From the NCBI RefSeq assembly GCF_000251145.1, contig NZ_AIDW01000021.1:62001-126000 (forward strand): a stretch of DNA of 64,000 bases. Direction: 5' to 3'. Shown piece by piece: positions 19,228-28,300 of this stretch. The stretch is from Sphingomonas sp. PAMC 26621. Its GTDB lineage: Bacteria > Pseudomonadota > Alphaproteobacteria > Sphingomonadales > Sphingomonadaceae. Each line of letters starts with the position of its first letter. Within the stretch, counting starts at the first letter, position 1. The notes under the pieces are model-generated. The model had not been told where the DNA came from, did not search any database, and saw nothing but the letters and a program-made list of their open reading frames with translations. The translations under genes and the position numbers were made by a program.

Positions 19228-20514
19228 ATGACCAACACCATGACCGGCTTCGGCAACCACTTCGCCACCGAAGCCATCCCCGGCGCGCTCCCGATCGGGC
19301 GCAACTCGCCGCAGAAGCCCCCCTTCGGCCTCTACGCAGAGCAGCTCAGCGGCAGCGCCTTCACCGCGCCGCGCCATGAGAACAAGCGCTCGTGGCTCTA
19401 CCGCCTCCGCCCCTCCGCCGCGCATCCGGCCTTCACCCGCTACGCGGGCGCGCCCCTCTTCGCCCCCGGCACCACCGACGACCCCCTCGCCCCCAACCGC
19501 CTCCGCTGGGGTCCGCTCGACATGCAGGACGCCGACTGGCTCGACTCGCTCACCACCATGCTCGTCGCGGGCGACGGCCCGAAGACACAGACCGGCGTCG
19601 CAATGCACATCTACCGCGCGAACACAGACATGGTGAACCGCGCGTTCGTGTCGGCGGATGGCGAGTTGCTGATCCTGCCGCAACACGGCCGCCTCACGCT
19701 CTACACCGAGTTAGGAAGGATCGACCTCGCCCCCGGCGAAGTCGCGATCATCCCGCGCGGCGTGCGCTTCCGCGTCATCCTCCCCGATGGGAGCGCGCGC
19801 GGCTATGTCGCGGAGAATCACGGCGCGCCCTTCCGCCTCCCCGACCTCGGGCCGATCGGCGCGAACGGGCTCGCCAATCCGCGCGACTTCGAAACGCCCG
19901 TCGCCTGGTATGAGGACGTCGAGGGCGAGTACGAACTCGTCCAGAAATTCCTCGGCAGCCTGTGGACCACTGACCTCGGCCGCTCGCCGCTCGACGTCGT
20001 CGCGTGGCACGGCAATTATGCACCGTGCAAATATGATCTCGCGCGGTTCAACACGATCGGCAGCATCAGCTTCGATCATCCCGACCCGTCGATCTTCACG
20101 GTGCTCACGTCGCCCAGCGACGTGCCCGGCACCGCCAACGTCGATTTCGTGATCTTCCCGCCGCGCTGGATGGTGGCGGAGGACACGTTCCGCCCGCCGT
20201 GGTTCCACCGCAACACGATGAGCGAATGCATGGGGCTGATCACCGGCGCCTATGACGCCAAGGCGGACGGGTTCGTGCCGGGCGCGCTGTCGCTCCACAA
20301 CCAAATGAGCGGGCACGGCCCCGACGTCGCGACGTGGGACGCGGCGAGCAACGCGCCGCTCGCCCCGCGCAAGATCGACGGCACGATGGCGTTCATGATC
20401 GAAAGCCGCTGGGTCTTCACCCCGACCCGATTCGCTGCAGAAACAAGCGCGCTTGACGAAGACTATGACGCTGCCTGGTCTGGCTTTCCCAAAGCACAAC
20501 TCCCGGATACTTAA
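19228..20514 (+). CDS. hmgA: Homogentisate 1,2-dioxygenase
   Basis: Opens the homogentisate ring to maleylacetoacetate. The 428-aa protein starts [13 protein letters not shown] and has the family-typical [43 protein letters not shown] and the metal region around [16 protein letters not shown]. The ATG at 19228 follows GGAGAG; an in-frame ATG at 19141 lies inside the upstream repeat and is unlikely. The downstream isomerase and hydrolase genes (maiA, fahA) are not adjacent; instead a GntA-like/DUF1989 pair follows after 56 bp. Confidence 0.94.
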   Translation: MTNTMTGFGNHFATEAIPGALPIGRNSPQKPPFGLYAEQLSGSAFTAPRHENKRSWLYRLRPSAAHPAFTRYAGAPLFAPGTTDDPLAPNRLRWGPLDMQDADWLDSLTTMLVAGDGPKTQTGVAMHIYRANTDMVNRAFVSADGELLILPQHGRLTLYTELGRIDLAPGEVAIIPRGVRFRVILPDGSARGYVAENHGAPFRLPDLGPIGANGLANPRDFETPVAWYEDVEGEYELVQKFLGSLWTTDLGRSPLDVVAWHGNYAPCKYDLARFNTIGSISFDHPDPSIFTVLTSPSDVPGTANVDFVIFPPRWMVAEDTFRPPWFHRNTMSECMGLITGAYDAKADGFVPGALSLHNQMSGHGPDVATWDAASNAPLAPRKIDGTMAFMIESRWVFTPTRFAAETSALDEDYDAAWSGFPKAQLPDT

Positions 20515-20570
20515 CTCTTATCAGCACGAATTCGCGGAACTGGCATCTCGCGCGGGAGTCTTGTTGTTCT

Positions 20571-21278
20571 ATGCCTACGCCCCAGACTCCGCTGTTCCCG
20601 TGGAAACACCGTGCCCAGCACGACTTCCAGGCCCTGCTCGATGCGCATGTCGCGGAGGCGGACTTCCCCTGCGTCGGCGCCAAGGCGGCGCTGGCGAAGG
20701 GGACGCTCTCCGTCCTCGCGTGCGACCGGCTCGACAGCGCGTGGGACGACTTGAGGATCCACGATGGTCTGATGCATTTCGCCGCGGCCTATCGCAAGGA
20801 TCCGGGGCTGTTCCGCAGCTTCGCGGTGATTTTCGACGGCCCCGACGACCTGAGCGAGCAGGCATTCGAGGCTGCGCTGTGGCAGCGTGTCCAGTCGATC
20901 TCGGACAAGGACGTGTGGCGCGGCCAGGGCTATGACGCGACGGTCAGCACCGACCCCGACAGCCCGCATTTCTCGCTGAGCTTCGGCGGCGAGGCGTTCT
21001 TCATCGTCGGGCTCCACCCCAATGCCAGCCGCCCCGCGCGGCGGTTCGCGCGGCCGACGATGGTGTTCAACCTCCACGACCAGTTCGAGACGCTTCGCGC
21101 GCAGGGCAAATATGAGGGCATGCGCGAGAAGATCCTCACGCGCGACGAAGTGCTGGCAGGTTCGCGCAACCCGATGCTCGCGCGGCACGGCGAGATGAGC
21201 GAGGCGCGGCAATATAGCGGGCGTGTCGTCGACGAGGCGTGGGCCTGCCCGTTCCGCTATTCGGGCGCGCCCGAATGA
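20571..21278 (+). CDS. YqcI/YcgG-family haem-dependent N-hydroxylase (GntA-like)
   Basis: The 235-aa protein begins PLFPWKHRAQHDF and carries FPCVGAKAALAKGTL, SFGGEAFFIVGLHPNASRPARRF and MVFNLHDQFETLR, the conserved blocks I associate with the YqcI/YcgG family. Characterised relatives, as I recall, are small haem oxygenases that N-hydroxylate guanidino groups, e.g. GntA in guanitoxin synthesis. His residues in GLHPNASRP and NLHDQFE are candidates for haem binding. The stop overlaps the next start as ATGA. No peptide synthetase or siderophore gene is near, so the substrate is open. It follows hmgA by 56 bp on the same strand. Confidence 0.8.
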   Translation: MPTPQTPLFPWKHRAQHDFQALLDAHVAEADFPCVGAKAALAKGTLSVLACDRLDSAWDDLRIHDGLMHFAAAYRKDPGLFRSFAVIFDGPDDLSEQAFEAALWQRVQSISDKDVWRGQGYDATVSTDPDSPHFSLSFGGEAFFIVGLHPNASRPARRFARPTMVFNLHDQFETLRAQGKYEGMREKILTRDEVLAGSRNPMLARHGEMSEARQYSGRVVDEAWACPFRYSGAPE

Positions 21279-21874
21279 GCCCCGAAGTGGGCAGCGTTGT
21301 CGAGATCCCCGAACGCAGCGGAGATGCGTTTCGGTTGACGGCGGGGCAGACGCTGACCGTGATCGACCCGCGTGGGGTGCAGGTGTCCGACCTGCTGGCG
21401 TATAACGCCGACGATCTGGCCGAGGTGATCTCGTCGGGGCGGACACTCGATTATGCCGAGACGATCTTTCTGACGACGAACAACATTCTCTATTCCAACC
21501 GTTCGCGGCCGATGCTGACGATCATCGCGGACACGGTCGGGCGGCATGATTTCCTGCTGACGCCGTGTTCGTACGACACGTTCCACCATTTTTACCCGGA
21601 CCTGCCGCCGCATCGCGGGTGCTTCGGCAACCTGGCAGCGGCGCTAGAGCCCTATGGCGTCAAGCCCGACATGATCCCGACCGCGTTCAACTGCTTCATG
21701 AACGTGACGGTGGATGGGACGACGGGCAAGCTCGACGTGTTGCCGCCGATCAGCAAGGCGGGCGACCATATCTCGCTGCGCGCGGAGATGGATCTGATCA
21801 TCGGCCTCACCGCCTGCTCCGCGCCGGCGAGCAACGGCGGGAGTTTTAAGCCGATCCATTACCGGGTGGATTGA
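21275..21874 (+). CDS. DUF1989 / urea-carboxylase-associated family protein
   Basis: A 199-aa protein with LTAGQTLTVIDPRGVQVSDLL, the metal-site block TPCSYDTFHHFYPDLPPHRGCF, FNCFMNVTVDG and the C-terminal GLTACSAPASN, all typical of DUF1989. Members occur beside urea carboxylase or act on guanidine-derived compounds. The start is ATG 21275, overlapping the previous stop by 4 nt; an earlier in-frame ATG at 21239 lies inside the upstream gene. Coupling to a GntA-like N-hydroxylase suggests that this protein handles its N-hydroxy-guanidine product. Confidence 0.8.
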   Translation: MSPEVGSVVEIPERSGDAFRLTAGQTLTVIDPRGVQVSDLLAYNADDLAEVISSGRTLDYAETIFLTTNNILYSNRSRPMLTIIADTVGRHDFLLTPCSYDTFHHFYPDLPPHRGCFGNLAAALEPYGVKPDMIPTAFNCFMNVTVDGTTGKLDVLPPISKAGDHISLRAEMDLIIGLTACSAPASNGGSFKPIHYRVD

Positions 21875-21902
21875 TATCCCGTAGCGGCTTCCGCCCTTAC
21901 CA

Positions 21903-22007
21903 CTTCCCCGGCGAAGGCCGGGGCCCAGGAGAGGAACAGAAGATTGCGGGCGACCGGACGCAGTTACCTCCGCCATCGCTCCTGGGCCCCGGCCTTCGCC
22001 GGGGAAG
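21903..22007. repeat. Paired inverted repeat, family A
   Basis: Copies at 21903-21928 and 21981-22007 are reverse complements sharing CTTCCCCGGCGAAGGCCGGG and the GCCCAGG end. The pair lies between the convergent DUF1989 gene and the aldehyde dehydrogenase and may act as a bidirectional terminator. Confidence 0.8.
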
Positions 22008-22059
22008 GAGAAGGGGATAAGGAAGCGGACGGAAGAAAGAAGAAGCGCCGGTCTGCCCC

Positions 22060-23475
22060 CTACTTCATCTGCCGCCGCACACTCGTCATCGTCGCCTTGC
22101 CATAGGGCGGCTTGAGCCCCGCGAGCTTTGCCACGTCGAGCTTCGCCTGCTTGAACACCGCCTTCGCATGGCTGAACGTCTTGAACCCGTCGAACCCGTG
22201 GTACGACCCCATCCCCGACGGCCCGACTCCGCCAAACGGCAGGTCTTCCATCGAGACGTGGAACACCACGTCGTCGATCGTCACCCCGCCCGAGATCGTC
22301 CGATCGAGCACGCGGCGCCGCTCGGTCTCGTCCGGCCCGAAATAATAAAGGCCGAGCGGGCGATCGCGCCTGTTGACCTCGTCGATCGCGCTGTCGACGC
22401 CGCCCACGTAGCTGCGCACCGGGAGGATCGGGCCGAAGATCTCTTCCTGCATGACAATCATGTCGTCGGTCGCATCGCGGACGATGTGGAGCGGCATTTT
22501 CCGCGCGTTGGAGCCCGCGAAGTCTTCGCCGCCGGGATTGACCACCTCGACCGTCGCGCCCTTTGCCCGCGCGTCGGCGACCCAGTCGGCGAGGCGCTGG
22601 TGATGCCGGTCGTTGATGATCGCGGTATAGTCCGGGTTGGCGAGCAGCGTCGGATACATGGCCGAAACCGCCGCCTTGAGCCCGTCGACCACCGCCTGCT
22701 CCTGCGCTTGCGGGACGAGCATGTAATCGGGCGCGAGGCAGATCTGCCCGGCGTTGAGCATCTTGCCGATCGCGACGCGCTCGGTCGCGCGCGCGATGTC
22801 GGCGTCCTTGCCGATGATGACGGGTGACTTGCCGCCGAGCTCGAGCGTCACGGGGGTGAGATTGTCGGCGGCGGCGTGCAGGATGTGCCGGCCGATCCCG
22901 GTCGCGCCGGTGAAGATCAGGTGGTCGAACGGCAGTTCGGAGAAGGCCTTGCCCACCTCCGGCCCGCCGCTGAAGAACGCGAGTTCCTCGGGCGCGAAAT
23001 ATTTCGCGCAGACCTGTTCGAACAGCGCGGCGGTGCGCGGGGTGAATTCGCTGGTCTTGACCATCGCGCGGTTGCCCGCGGCGAAGATCCCCGCGATCGG
23101 CCCCATCACCAGATTAACCGGGAAATTCCACGGCGCGATCACGCCGACCACGCCCTTGGGCTGATATTCCACCCAAGCGCGCGCGCCGAGCAGCCCGAGC
23201 GGGAATTGTACCGATCGCTTGTCGCGCTTCGTCCAGCCGTCGAGCGACCGCAGCGCGTGCTTCAGGGGCGCGATCGAGGACGCGATGTCGGTCAGCATCG
23301 ACTGTTCGCGACTGCGGTGCCCGAAATCCTCGCTCAACGCGTCGCAAAAAGCATCGGCATTGTCACCGATCATCGCGACCGCACGCTTGAGCCGGTCCTT
23401 GCGGGCCTCCAGCGAGACGGGTAATTCCGTATTGAACGCAAGCCGTTGCGCTTTGAGCGTCGCGTCGAGTGTCAT
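22060..23475 (-). CDS. Coniferyl-aldehyde dehydrogenase-type aldehyde dehydrogenase
   Basis: NAD(P)-dependent oxidation of an aldehyde to its acid. The 471-aa protein carries the cofactor segment GVVGVIAPWNFPVN, the glycine motif FTGATGIGRHI, the catalytic Glu in VTLELGGKSPVI and the nucleophile Cys in LNAGQICLAPDYML. Length and PLGLYYFG, FGGVGPSGMGSYHGFDGF resemble the CalB subgroup that acts on coniferyl or other hydrophobic aldehydes. ATG 23475 follows GGGAGA; an earlier in-frame start overlaps the neighbour and has no ribosome site. The physiological substrate is not fixed by context. Confidence 0.8.
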   Translation of the reverse strand: MTLDATLKAQRLAFNTELPVSLEARKDRLKRAVAMIGDNADAFCDALSEDFGHRSREQSMLTDIASSIAPLKHALRSLDGWTKRDKRSVQFPLGLLGARAWVEYQPKGVVGVIAPWNFPVNLVMGPIAGIFAAGNRAMVKTSEFTPRTAALFEQVCAKYFAPEELAFFSGGPEVGKAFSELPFDHLIFTGATGIGRHILHAAADNLTPVTLELGGKSPVIIGKDADIARATERVAIGKMLNAGQICLAPDYMLVPQAQEQAVVDGLKAAVSAMYPTLLANPDYTAIINDRHHQRLADWVADARAKGATVEVVNPGGEDFAGSNARKMPLHIVRDATDDMIVMQEEIFGPILPVRSYVGGVDSAIDEVNRRDRPLGLYYFGPDETERRRVLDRTISGGVTIDDVVFHVSMEDLPFGGVGPSGMGSYHGFDGFKTFSHAKAVFKQAKLDVAKLAGLKPPYGKATMTSVRRQMK

Positions 23476-23485
23476 TCCCGTCTCC

Positions 23486-23941
23486 CTAAGCGCAGCCGAC
23501 CAACCCGGCGACCGGCACCACCACACTGTCCTGCCCCGCACGGTCGAGCTCGAGGATGCCGTCCGACACCACCCCGCCCCCGCTGATCGAGGAGCGAGTC
23601 TCGATCCGCATCGTCAGCTTCGCAACAAGCGCGCCGCCGCCATAGGTCGACGTCTCGGCCAGGCCGAAATTGCCGCCGCCCGTCTGTCCGCTGCGTTCGA
23701 GATCGGTGATCCGCCCGTCGACCGCGAGCCGCAGCCGCGCCGGGTCCGCGCCCGCCATCGCGATGAAGGCGCGCGTGCCACTGGCGGTCCACAGATACGC
23801 AGCGCAGCCCTGCCTCGGCAGGTCCTGCTTGGGGATCGCGCCGAGCGGAAGCCCGTCGACCGCGCTGAGCGGCGCAGGGGTCGGTTGCGGCGCGGGTGTC
23901 GCCTGCACGGCGGCGAGCGCGAGGAACAGGAACGCGGTCAT
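23486..23941 (-). CDS. Exported hypothetical protein
   Basis: A 151-aa protein with a short signal sequence (MTAFLFLALAAVQA) and a Pro/Ala linker, then a domain with QGCAAYLWTASGTRAFIAMA and ending VPVAGLVGCA; the two Cys could pair. Its ATG overlaps the prepilin peptidase stop as ATGA, so both are translated from one mRNA. I do not recognise the family. The aldehyde dehydrogenase start lies 10 bp downstream, so the three genes may form one unit. Confidence 0.7.
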   Translation of the reverse strand: MTAFLFLALAAVQATPAPQPTPAPLSAVDGLPLGAIPKQDLPRQGCAAYLWTASGTRAFIAMAGADPARLRLAVDGRITDLERSGQTGGGNFGLAETSTYGGGALVAKLTMRIETRSSISGGGVVSDGILELDRAGQDSVVVPVAGLVGCA

Positions 23942-24690
23942 GACGCCATGCCTAACAGCATCAGCCACGCCGGGTAAGCCGCGATCGCAAGCAGCGCGCC
24001 GAACGGCATCCGGTCGGTCATCGCCACCGACCGTCCGCGCAACGCCCCGATCACCGCGACGCCAAGCCCCGCGAGCGCCGCGAACAGCACCACCGTCGGC
24101 AGCATCCGCCACCCGAGCCACAGGCCGATCGCGCCGAGCAACTTGGGATCGCCCCCACCGAGCCCCTCGCGCCCGCGCAACCGTTTGTAGCCAGCGCCGA
24201 CCGCCCACAACGCGACGAACCCGACCACGCCGCCGATCAACCGCTTGTCGAGCTCGGGCGCAACCCCGAGCGCACCGGTCACCACCCCGCCGACCGCGAG
24301 CGTGACGGTCAGCACGTCGGGGAGCCAGAAAGCGACGACGTCGAGCGCGCCGAGGGTCAGCAGAAGCCAGCCGAACACCGCGCCCGCGATCCCGACCGGC
24401 CCCGGCACCGCCAGCCCCGCCGCGACGCCGATCAGCAGCGCAGCCAGCTCGATCTGCCAGTGAAGCGGGTCGATCGCCGCGCCACAGCGACGGCACTTGC
24501 CGCGTGCGATGAGCGCGCTGAGCAGCGGCACCAGATCGCGCACGGTGAGCGTGGCCCCGCAACCGTCGCACGCCGAGCGCCCGTGCAACACCGAGCGCCC
24601 CTCGGGCCAGCGCAGCACGATCGTCGCGATGAAGCTCCCGAAGATCGCGCCGAGACCGCCCAACAGCACCGGCCAGATCCAGTCATCCAT
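23938..24690 (-). CDS. Prepilin peptidase (type IV leader peptidase, A24)
   Basis: Inner-membrane aspartyl protease that cleaves and often N-methylates type IV pilin-like preproteins. The 250-aa protein has the cytoplasmic zinc loop with four Cys (CDGCGATLTV...CRRCGAAIDP), then catalytic Asp in LGALDVVAFWLPD and in GLGGGDPKLLGAIG, with about seven membrane segments. No pilin genes are adjacent. Start at ATG 24690. Confidence 0.85.
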   Translation of the reverse strand: MDDWIWPVLLGGLGAIFGSFIATIVLRWPEGRSVLHGRSACDGCGATLTVRDLVPLLSALIARGKCRRCGAAIDPLHWQIELAALLIGVAAGLAVPGPVGIAGAVFGWLLLTLGALDVVAFWLPDVLTVTLAVGGVVTGALGVAPELDKRLIGGVVGFVALWAVGAGYKRLRGREGLGGGDPKLLGAIGLWLGWRMLPTVVLFAALAGLGVAVIGALRGRSVAMTDRMPFGALLAIAAYPAWLMLLGMAS

Positions 24691-24784
24691 GCGTCTCGCC
24701 TCGATCGCTGCGGGTCATCGAAGCGCGTCCTATAGTTTGTAAATCTGAGATGTCGGCCCTAGATCGACACCGCTCGTATCCGAT

Positions 24785-24888
24785 CCCCCCACCCGTTCGG
24801 GCTGAGCGAAGTCGAAGCCCCTTTCGCACCTCAGACCTGGTCTGTTTGGCAAGGGGCCCTTCGACTGCGCTCAGGGCGAACGGGGGGG
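24785..24888. repeat. Paired inverted repeat, family C (GTTCGGGCTGAGCGAAGTCG)
   Basis: Arms at about 24785-24820 and 24853-24888 read CCCGTTCGGGCTGAGCGAAG onward and its imperfect reverse complement CTTCGACTGCGCTCAGGGCG onward. This is a further REP-like family in the 250-bp gap between divergent prepilin peptidase and thiolase genes; the only copy I saw. Confidence 0.7.
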
Positions 24889-24940
24889 ATCAGGCGCGCC
24901 GCAGCATGTCAAAGATCGCTTCTCTGAGAGGTTTCCCACT

Positions 24941-26140
24941 ATGGCCACCCGTCCCGCAGCCGATCCCGTCGTTATCGTCTCCTACGCCCGCACGCCGATG
25001 GGATCGTTCCAGGGTGCGCTGGCGGGGGCGAGCGCGACCGAGCTCGGCGCGACTGCGGTCGGCGGCGCGGTCGAGCGTGCGGGGCTTTCGGGCGACGCGA
25101 TCGAGCGGATCTACATGGGCTGCGTGCTCCCCGCCGGGCTCGGCCAGGCGCCTGCGCGGCAGGCGGCACTCAAGGCGGGGCTGCCCGACCATATCGAGGC
25201 GACAACGATCAACAAGATGTGCGGATCGGGGATGCAGGCGGCGATCCTCGCGGCGGATGCGCTCGCGGCGGGGTCGGCCGATCTGCTGATCGCGGGCGGG
25301 ATGGAGAGCATGACCAACGCGCCCTATCTCTCGATGCGTCACCGCGGCGGCGCGCGGATCGGGCATGATGTGCTGAAGGACCATATGTTCCTCGACGGGC
25401 TCGAGGATGCGTATGAGCCCGGCAAGCTGATGGGCAATTTCGCCGAGGACAGCGCCGCGGCGTACCAGTTCACGCGCCAGCAGATGGACTATTACGCGAT
25501 CGAATCGCTCCACCGCGCACAACGCGCGCAGACCTCGGGCGCATTCGACCGCGAGATCGTCCCCGTGGAGATCGCCGGGCGCAAGGGGGCGACCACGGTC
25601 AGCCTCGACGAGCAGCCTGCCAAGGGCGATGTCGCCAAGATCCCGACGCTCAAGCCCGCTTTCTCGAAGGAAGGCACGATCACCGCGGCGAACGCCTCGT
25701 CGATCTCGGACGGTGCCGCCGCGCTAGTGATGACGCGCGCGTCGGTGGCGGAGAAGCTCGGCCTCACCCCGCTCGCACGGATCGTTGCGCATGGCGCGCA
25801 TGCGCATGCGCCGTCGCTGTTCACGACTGCGCCAGTGTTCGCGATGCGCAAGACGCTCGAAAAGGCAGGCTGGTCCGCCAGTGACATCGACCTGTTCGAG
25901 GTCAACGAGGCGTTCGCGGTCGTCGCGATGATCGCGATGCGCGACCTCGACATCGCGCACGACAGGATCAACGTCAACGGCGGTGCCTGCGCGCTCGGCC
26001 ATCCGATCGGCGCGAGCGGCGCGCGCATTCTTGCGACGCTGCTGTCGGCGCTGGAAGCGCGTGGCGGGAAGCGCGGGCTGGCGTCGCTGTGCATCGGCGG
26101 GGGCGAGGCGACCGCGGTGGCAGTGGAGCTGATGTCCTAG
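24941..26140 (+). CDS. Acetyl-CoA C-acyltransferase (thiolase)
   Basis: Condenses or cleaves acyl-CoA with CoA; the 399-aa length and sequence fit biosynthetic acetoacetyl-CoA thiolases (AtoB/PhaA type). The nucleophilic Cys is in INKMCGSGMQAA, the base His in GGACALGHPIGASGAR and the second Cys in SLCIGGGEATAVAVE. GAGAGG precedes the ATG. No phaB or beta-oxidation genes are adjacent; an alpha/beta hydrolase follows 48 bp downstream. Confidence 0.9.
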   Translation: MATRPAADPVVIVSYARTPMGSFQGALAGASATELGATAVGGAVERAGLSGDAIERIYMGCVLPAGLGQAPARQAALKAGLPDHIEATTINKMCGSGMQAAILAADALAAGSADLLIAGGMESMTNAPYLSMRHRGGARIGHDVLKDHMFLDGLEDAYEPGKLMGNFAEDSAAAYQFTRQQMDYYAIESLHRAQRAQTSGAFDREIVPVEIAGRKGATTVSLDEQPAKGDVAKIPTLKPAFSKEGTITAANASSISDGAAALVMTRASVAEKLGLTPLARIVAHGAHAHAPSLFTTAPVFAMRKTLEKAGWSASDIDLFEVNEAFAVVAMIAMRDLDIAHDRINVNGGACALGHPIGASGARILATLLSALEARGGKRGLASLCIGGGEATAVAVELMS

Positions 26141-26188
26141 GAGCGACAGAAAGCCGCCCGGAACGCACGCAAAAAAAGTCGGAACGCA

Positions 26189-27187
26189 ATGGACGATGAT
26201 ACACACGGCGTTGCCGTTCCGGCCCGGACGGTTCCGTTCCCCAGCTCGATTTCGGCCGAAGCGCGCGCGATGCTCGCACGCGCGGTGCGGGCGGACGGCG
26301 TGCCGCTCAATACGCTCCACGTCCTTCCAGACCCGGCGGATCATCCGGCGTGGATCGACCTCAAGACCGCCGCCGACGCCCATTATGCGACGGCGATGGA
26401 AGCGCTTGCCGGAACCTTGCGATCGACCGTCGAGACCGTGACGATCGCGGAGACGACCATCCATGTCGCGACGCCGGTTGCAGGACCGGAGGCGACGTTC
26501 AAGACGGGGCGCGCCTATATCGACCTGCACGGTGGTGCGCTGGTGTTCGGTGGAGGTCTGGCGTGCCGCGTGGGCGCGCGGATGCAGGCCAACCAGCATG
26601 GCATGCGCTGTTATGGCGTCGATTATCGCACGCCGCCCGAACACCCCTTCCCCGCTGCGCTCGACGACTGTCTCGTGGCGTATCGCCATGTCCTGACGCA
26701 CCACGCCGCCTCCGATATCGTGATCGGGGGGCGGTCGGCGGGGGGCAATCTGGCCATCGCGATGCTGCGCCGCGCGCGGGACGCGGGGTTGCCGATGCCC
26801 GCCGGACTGGTGCTGCTGTCGCCACAGGCGGACCTGACCGAATCCGGCGACAGTTTTAGCGTCAACCAGTTGGTCGACGTCGTACTCCCCGGATCGTTGA
26901 TGGCCACGAGCCGGCTCTACGCGAACGGCGCGGATCTCGCGGACCCCGATCTGTCGCCGCTTTTCGGCGATCTGGCGGGTCTGCCCGCCACCTTGTTGCA
27001 GACCGGGACGCGCGATCTGTTCCTGTCGACCACCGTGCGCTTGCACCGGGCGCTCAGACGCGCGGGCGTCGCGGCCGAACTTCATGTGTTCGAGGCGATG
27101 CCGCATGGCGGCTTTGGTGGTGACACCCCCGAAGATCGCGACATGCAGGCGGAGGTTGCCCGGTTCGTGTCGGAGCGGTGGCGCTAG
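26189..27187 (+). CDS. Alpha/beta hydrolase of the HSL (type IV) esterase family
   Basis: A 332-aa cytoplasmic esterase-like protein. The oxyanion-hole motif reads DLHGGALVFGGG, the nucleophile elbow GGRSAGGN (Ser in GRSAG), and the rest of the triad fits the Asp in TGTRDLFLSTTVRLH and the His in MPHGGFGG. It sits behind the thiolase on the same strand, and a link to acyl-ester turnover is only a guess. Confidence 0.8.
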   Translation: MDDDTHGVAVPARTVPFPSSISAEARAMLARAVRADGVPLNTLHVLPDPADHPAWIDLKTAADAHYATAMEALAGTLRSTVETVTIAETTIHVATPVAGPEATFKTGRAYIDLHGGALVFGGGLACRVGARMQANQHGMRCYGVDYRTPPEHPFPAALDDCLVAYRHVLTHHAASDIVIGGRSAGGNLAIAMLRRARDAGLPMPAGLVLLSPQADLTESGDSFSVNQLVDVVLPGSLMATSRLYANGADLADPDLSPLFGDLAGLPATLLQTGTRDLFLSTTVRLHRALRRAGVAAELHVFEAMPHGGFGGDTPEDRDMQAEVARFVSERWR

Positions 27188-27238
27188 TACCGGCCGCCCG
27201 TTCGAGGCGGCAAACCGGGGTGGCGGCCGCGACCGTCC

Positions 27239-27700
27239 TTACAACACCTTCGTGAAATACCGTGCGAACACCGTGTCGTGATACGCGCCGAACGGCGCGC
27301 ATTCCACGAACCCTGCGCGTTCGTACAGCGCGTGCGCTGCTTCGAACGGGGCGTCCGTGCCCGTCTCCAGGCTGAGCCGACGATACCCCCGCGCCCGCGC
27401 TTCCGCGATCAGATGGTCGAGCAGCGCCGCCGCGACGCCCCGCCGCAGGTGCGCGGGCGCGGTCCGCATGGACTTGACCTCGCCCTGCGCGTCGCCGAGC
27501 GCCTTGAGCGCGCCCATTCCGAGCAGCGTCCTATCCTCCCACAGCGTCCCCAGCGTGACGGACGGATCGCGCAACCCGCTGACATCCAGCGCATAGACGC
27601 TCCCCGGCGGCGAGTTCTCGTGCGCCGAGCGCAAGTGCAGGTCGAGCAGCGCGAGAACGTCGGGATGCGTCAGATCGTCGCGCCGGATCGTCCAGTCCAT
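27239..27700 (-). CDS. GNAT-family N-acetyltransferase
   Basis: A 153-aa acetyl-CoA-dependent transferase. The CoA loop is MRTAPAHLRRGVAAALLDHL (the RRG-type P-loop variant), followed by GYRRLSLETGTDAPFEAAHALYERAGF, typical of the PhnO/YncA-like group. The ATG at 27700 shares one base with the upstream stop (TGATG), so it is coupled to the SH3 protein gene. The acceptor is unknown. Confidence 0.8.
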   Translation of the reverse strand: MDWTIRRDDLTHPDVLALLDLHLRSAHENSPPGSVYALDVSGLRDPSVTLGTLWEDRTLLGMGALKALGDAQGEVKSMRTAPAHLRRGVAAALLDHLIAEARARGYRRLSLETGTDAPFEAAHALYERAGFVECAPFGAYHDTVFARYFTKVL

Positions 27701-28203
27701 CACGGGAGCGTTTCGCCCGGTTCGCTGCCCCAGAAGCGCATCTGCTCGACAAAGCCGCCGCGCCCGTGGACGTCGAAATAGCACCAGCCGCCGGAACAGC
27801 GGCTCAACCGCCCGACCACGCCGGGCGCCGCGCGCCAGACGATCCGGCCGCCCGCATCCGCGCGGTCGCGGAGTTCGGCGACCTGCCCCGTCACCAGCCC
27901 GGTGCGCGTCTCGCTGAGCAGCCCGCCGGTCATCCAGCCCTGCGTACCGTCCGGATCCTCGACCTTATACCATTGGCCGTGTTCGAACACGTCGATCACC
28001 TTCACCGGCAGGTCGGCGCGCTGGTACAGCCAGTTCGCGGGATAGCTGCGCGCCGGGCCGCTTCGCATCCGTGCCTTCTTGGCGGAGATCGAGGCGTAGA
28101 ACGGCGGTTTCTTGTTTGCCATCGCGGCGAACGCAGGCGCAAGCGCCCCTGCGCCGAGCGCGAGCGCCGTCCCCGCGAGCATGATCCTGGCCCCGATGCG
28201 CAT
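27700..28203 (-). CDS. Exported SH3-domain protein
   Basis: A 167-aa protein with a signal peptide (MRIGARIMLAGTALALGAGA onward to AFA) and two bacterial SH3-like repeats: KKARMRSGPARSYPANWLYQ...VIDVFEHGQWYKVEDPDGTQGW and AELRDRADAGGRIVWRAAPG...CSGGWCYFDVHGRGGFV. Such proteins usually bind cell-wall peptides in the periplasm. The ATG at 28203 has GAGGGA 8 nt upstream; ATG 28224 is the alternative. Coupled to the GNAT gene. Confidence 0.75.
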   Translation of the reverse strand: MRIGARIMLAGTALALGAGALAPAFAAMANKKPPFYASISAKKARMRSGPARSYPANWLYQRADLPVKVIDVFEHGQWYKVEDPDGTQGWMTGGLLSETRTGLVTGQVAELRDRADAGGRIVWRAAPGVVGRLSRCSGGWCYFDVHGRGGFVEQMRFWGSEPGETLP

Positions 28204-28300
28204 GCCGTGTTCCCTCGCGTTCATGCGCTCGCTTATCCCAAGTTGCGCGCGCGCTTCAACACCCGTTGACGTTGCGCGGGGGCTCCGCCAAGCCTGTCGC

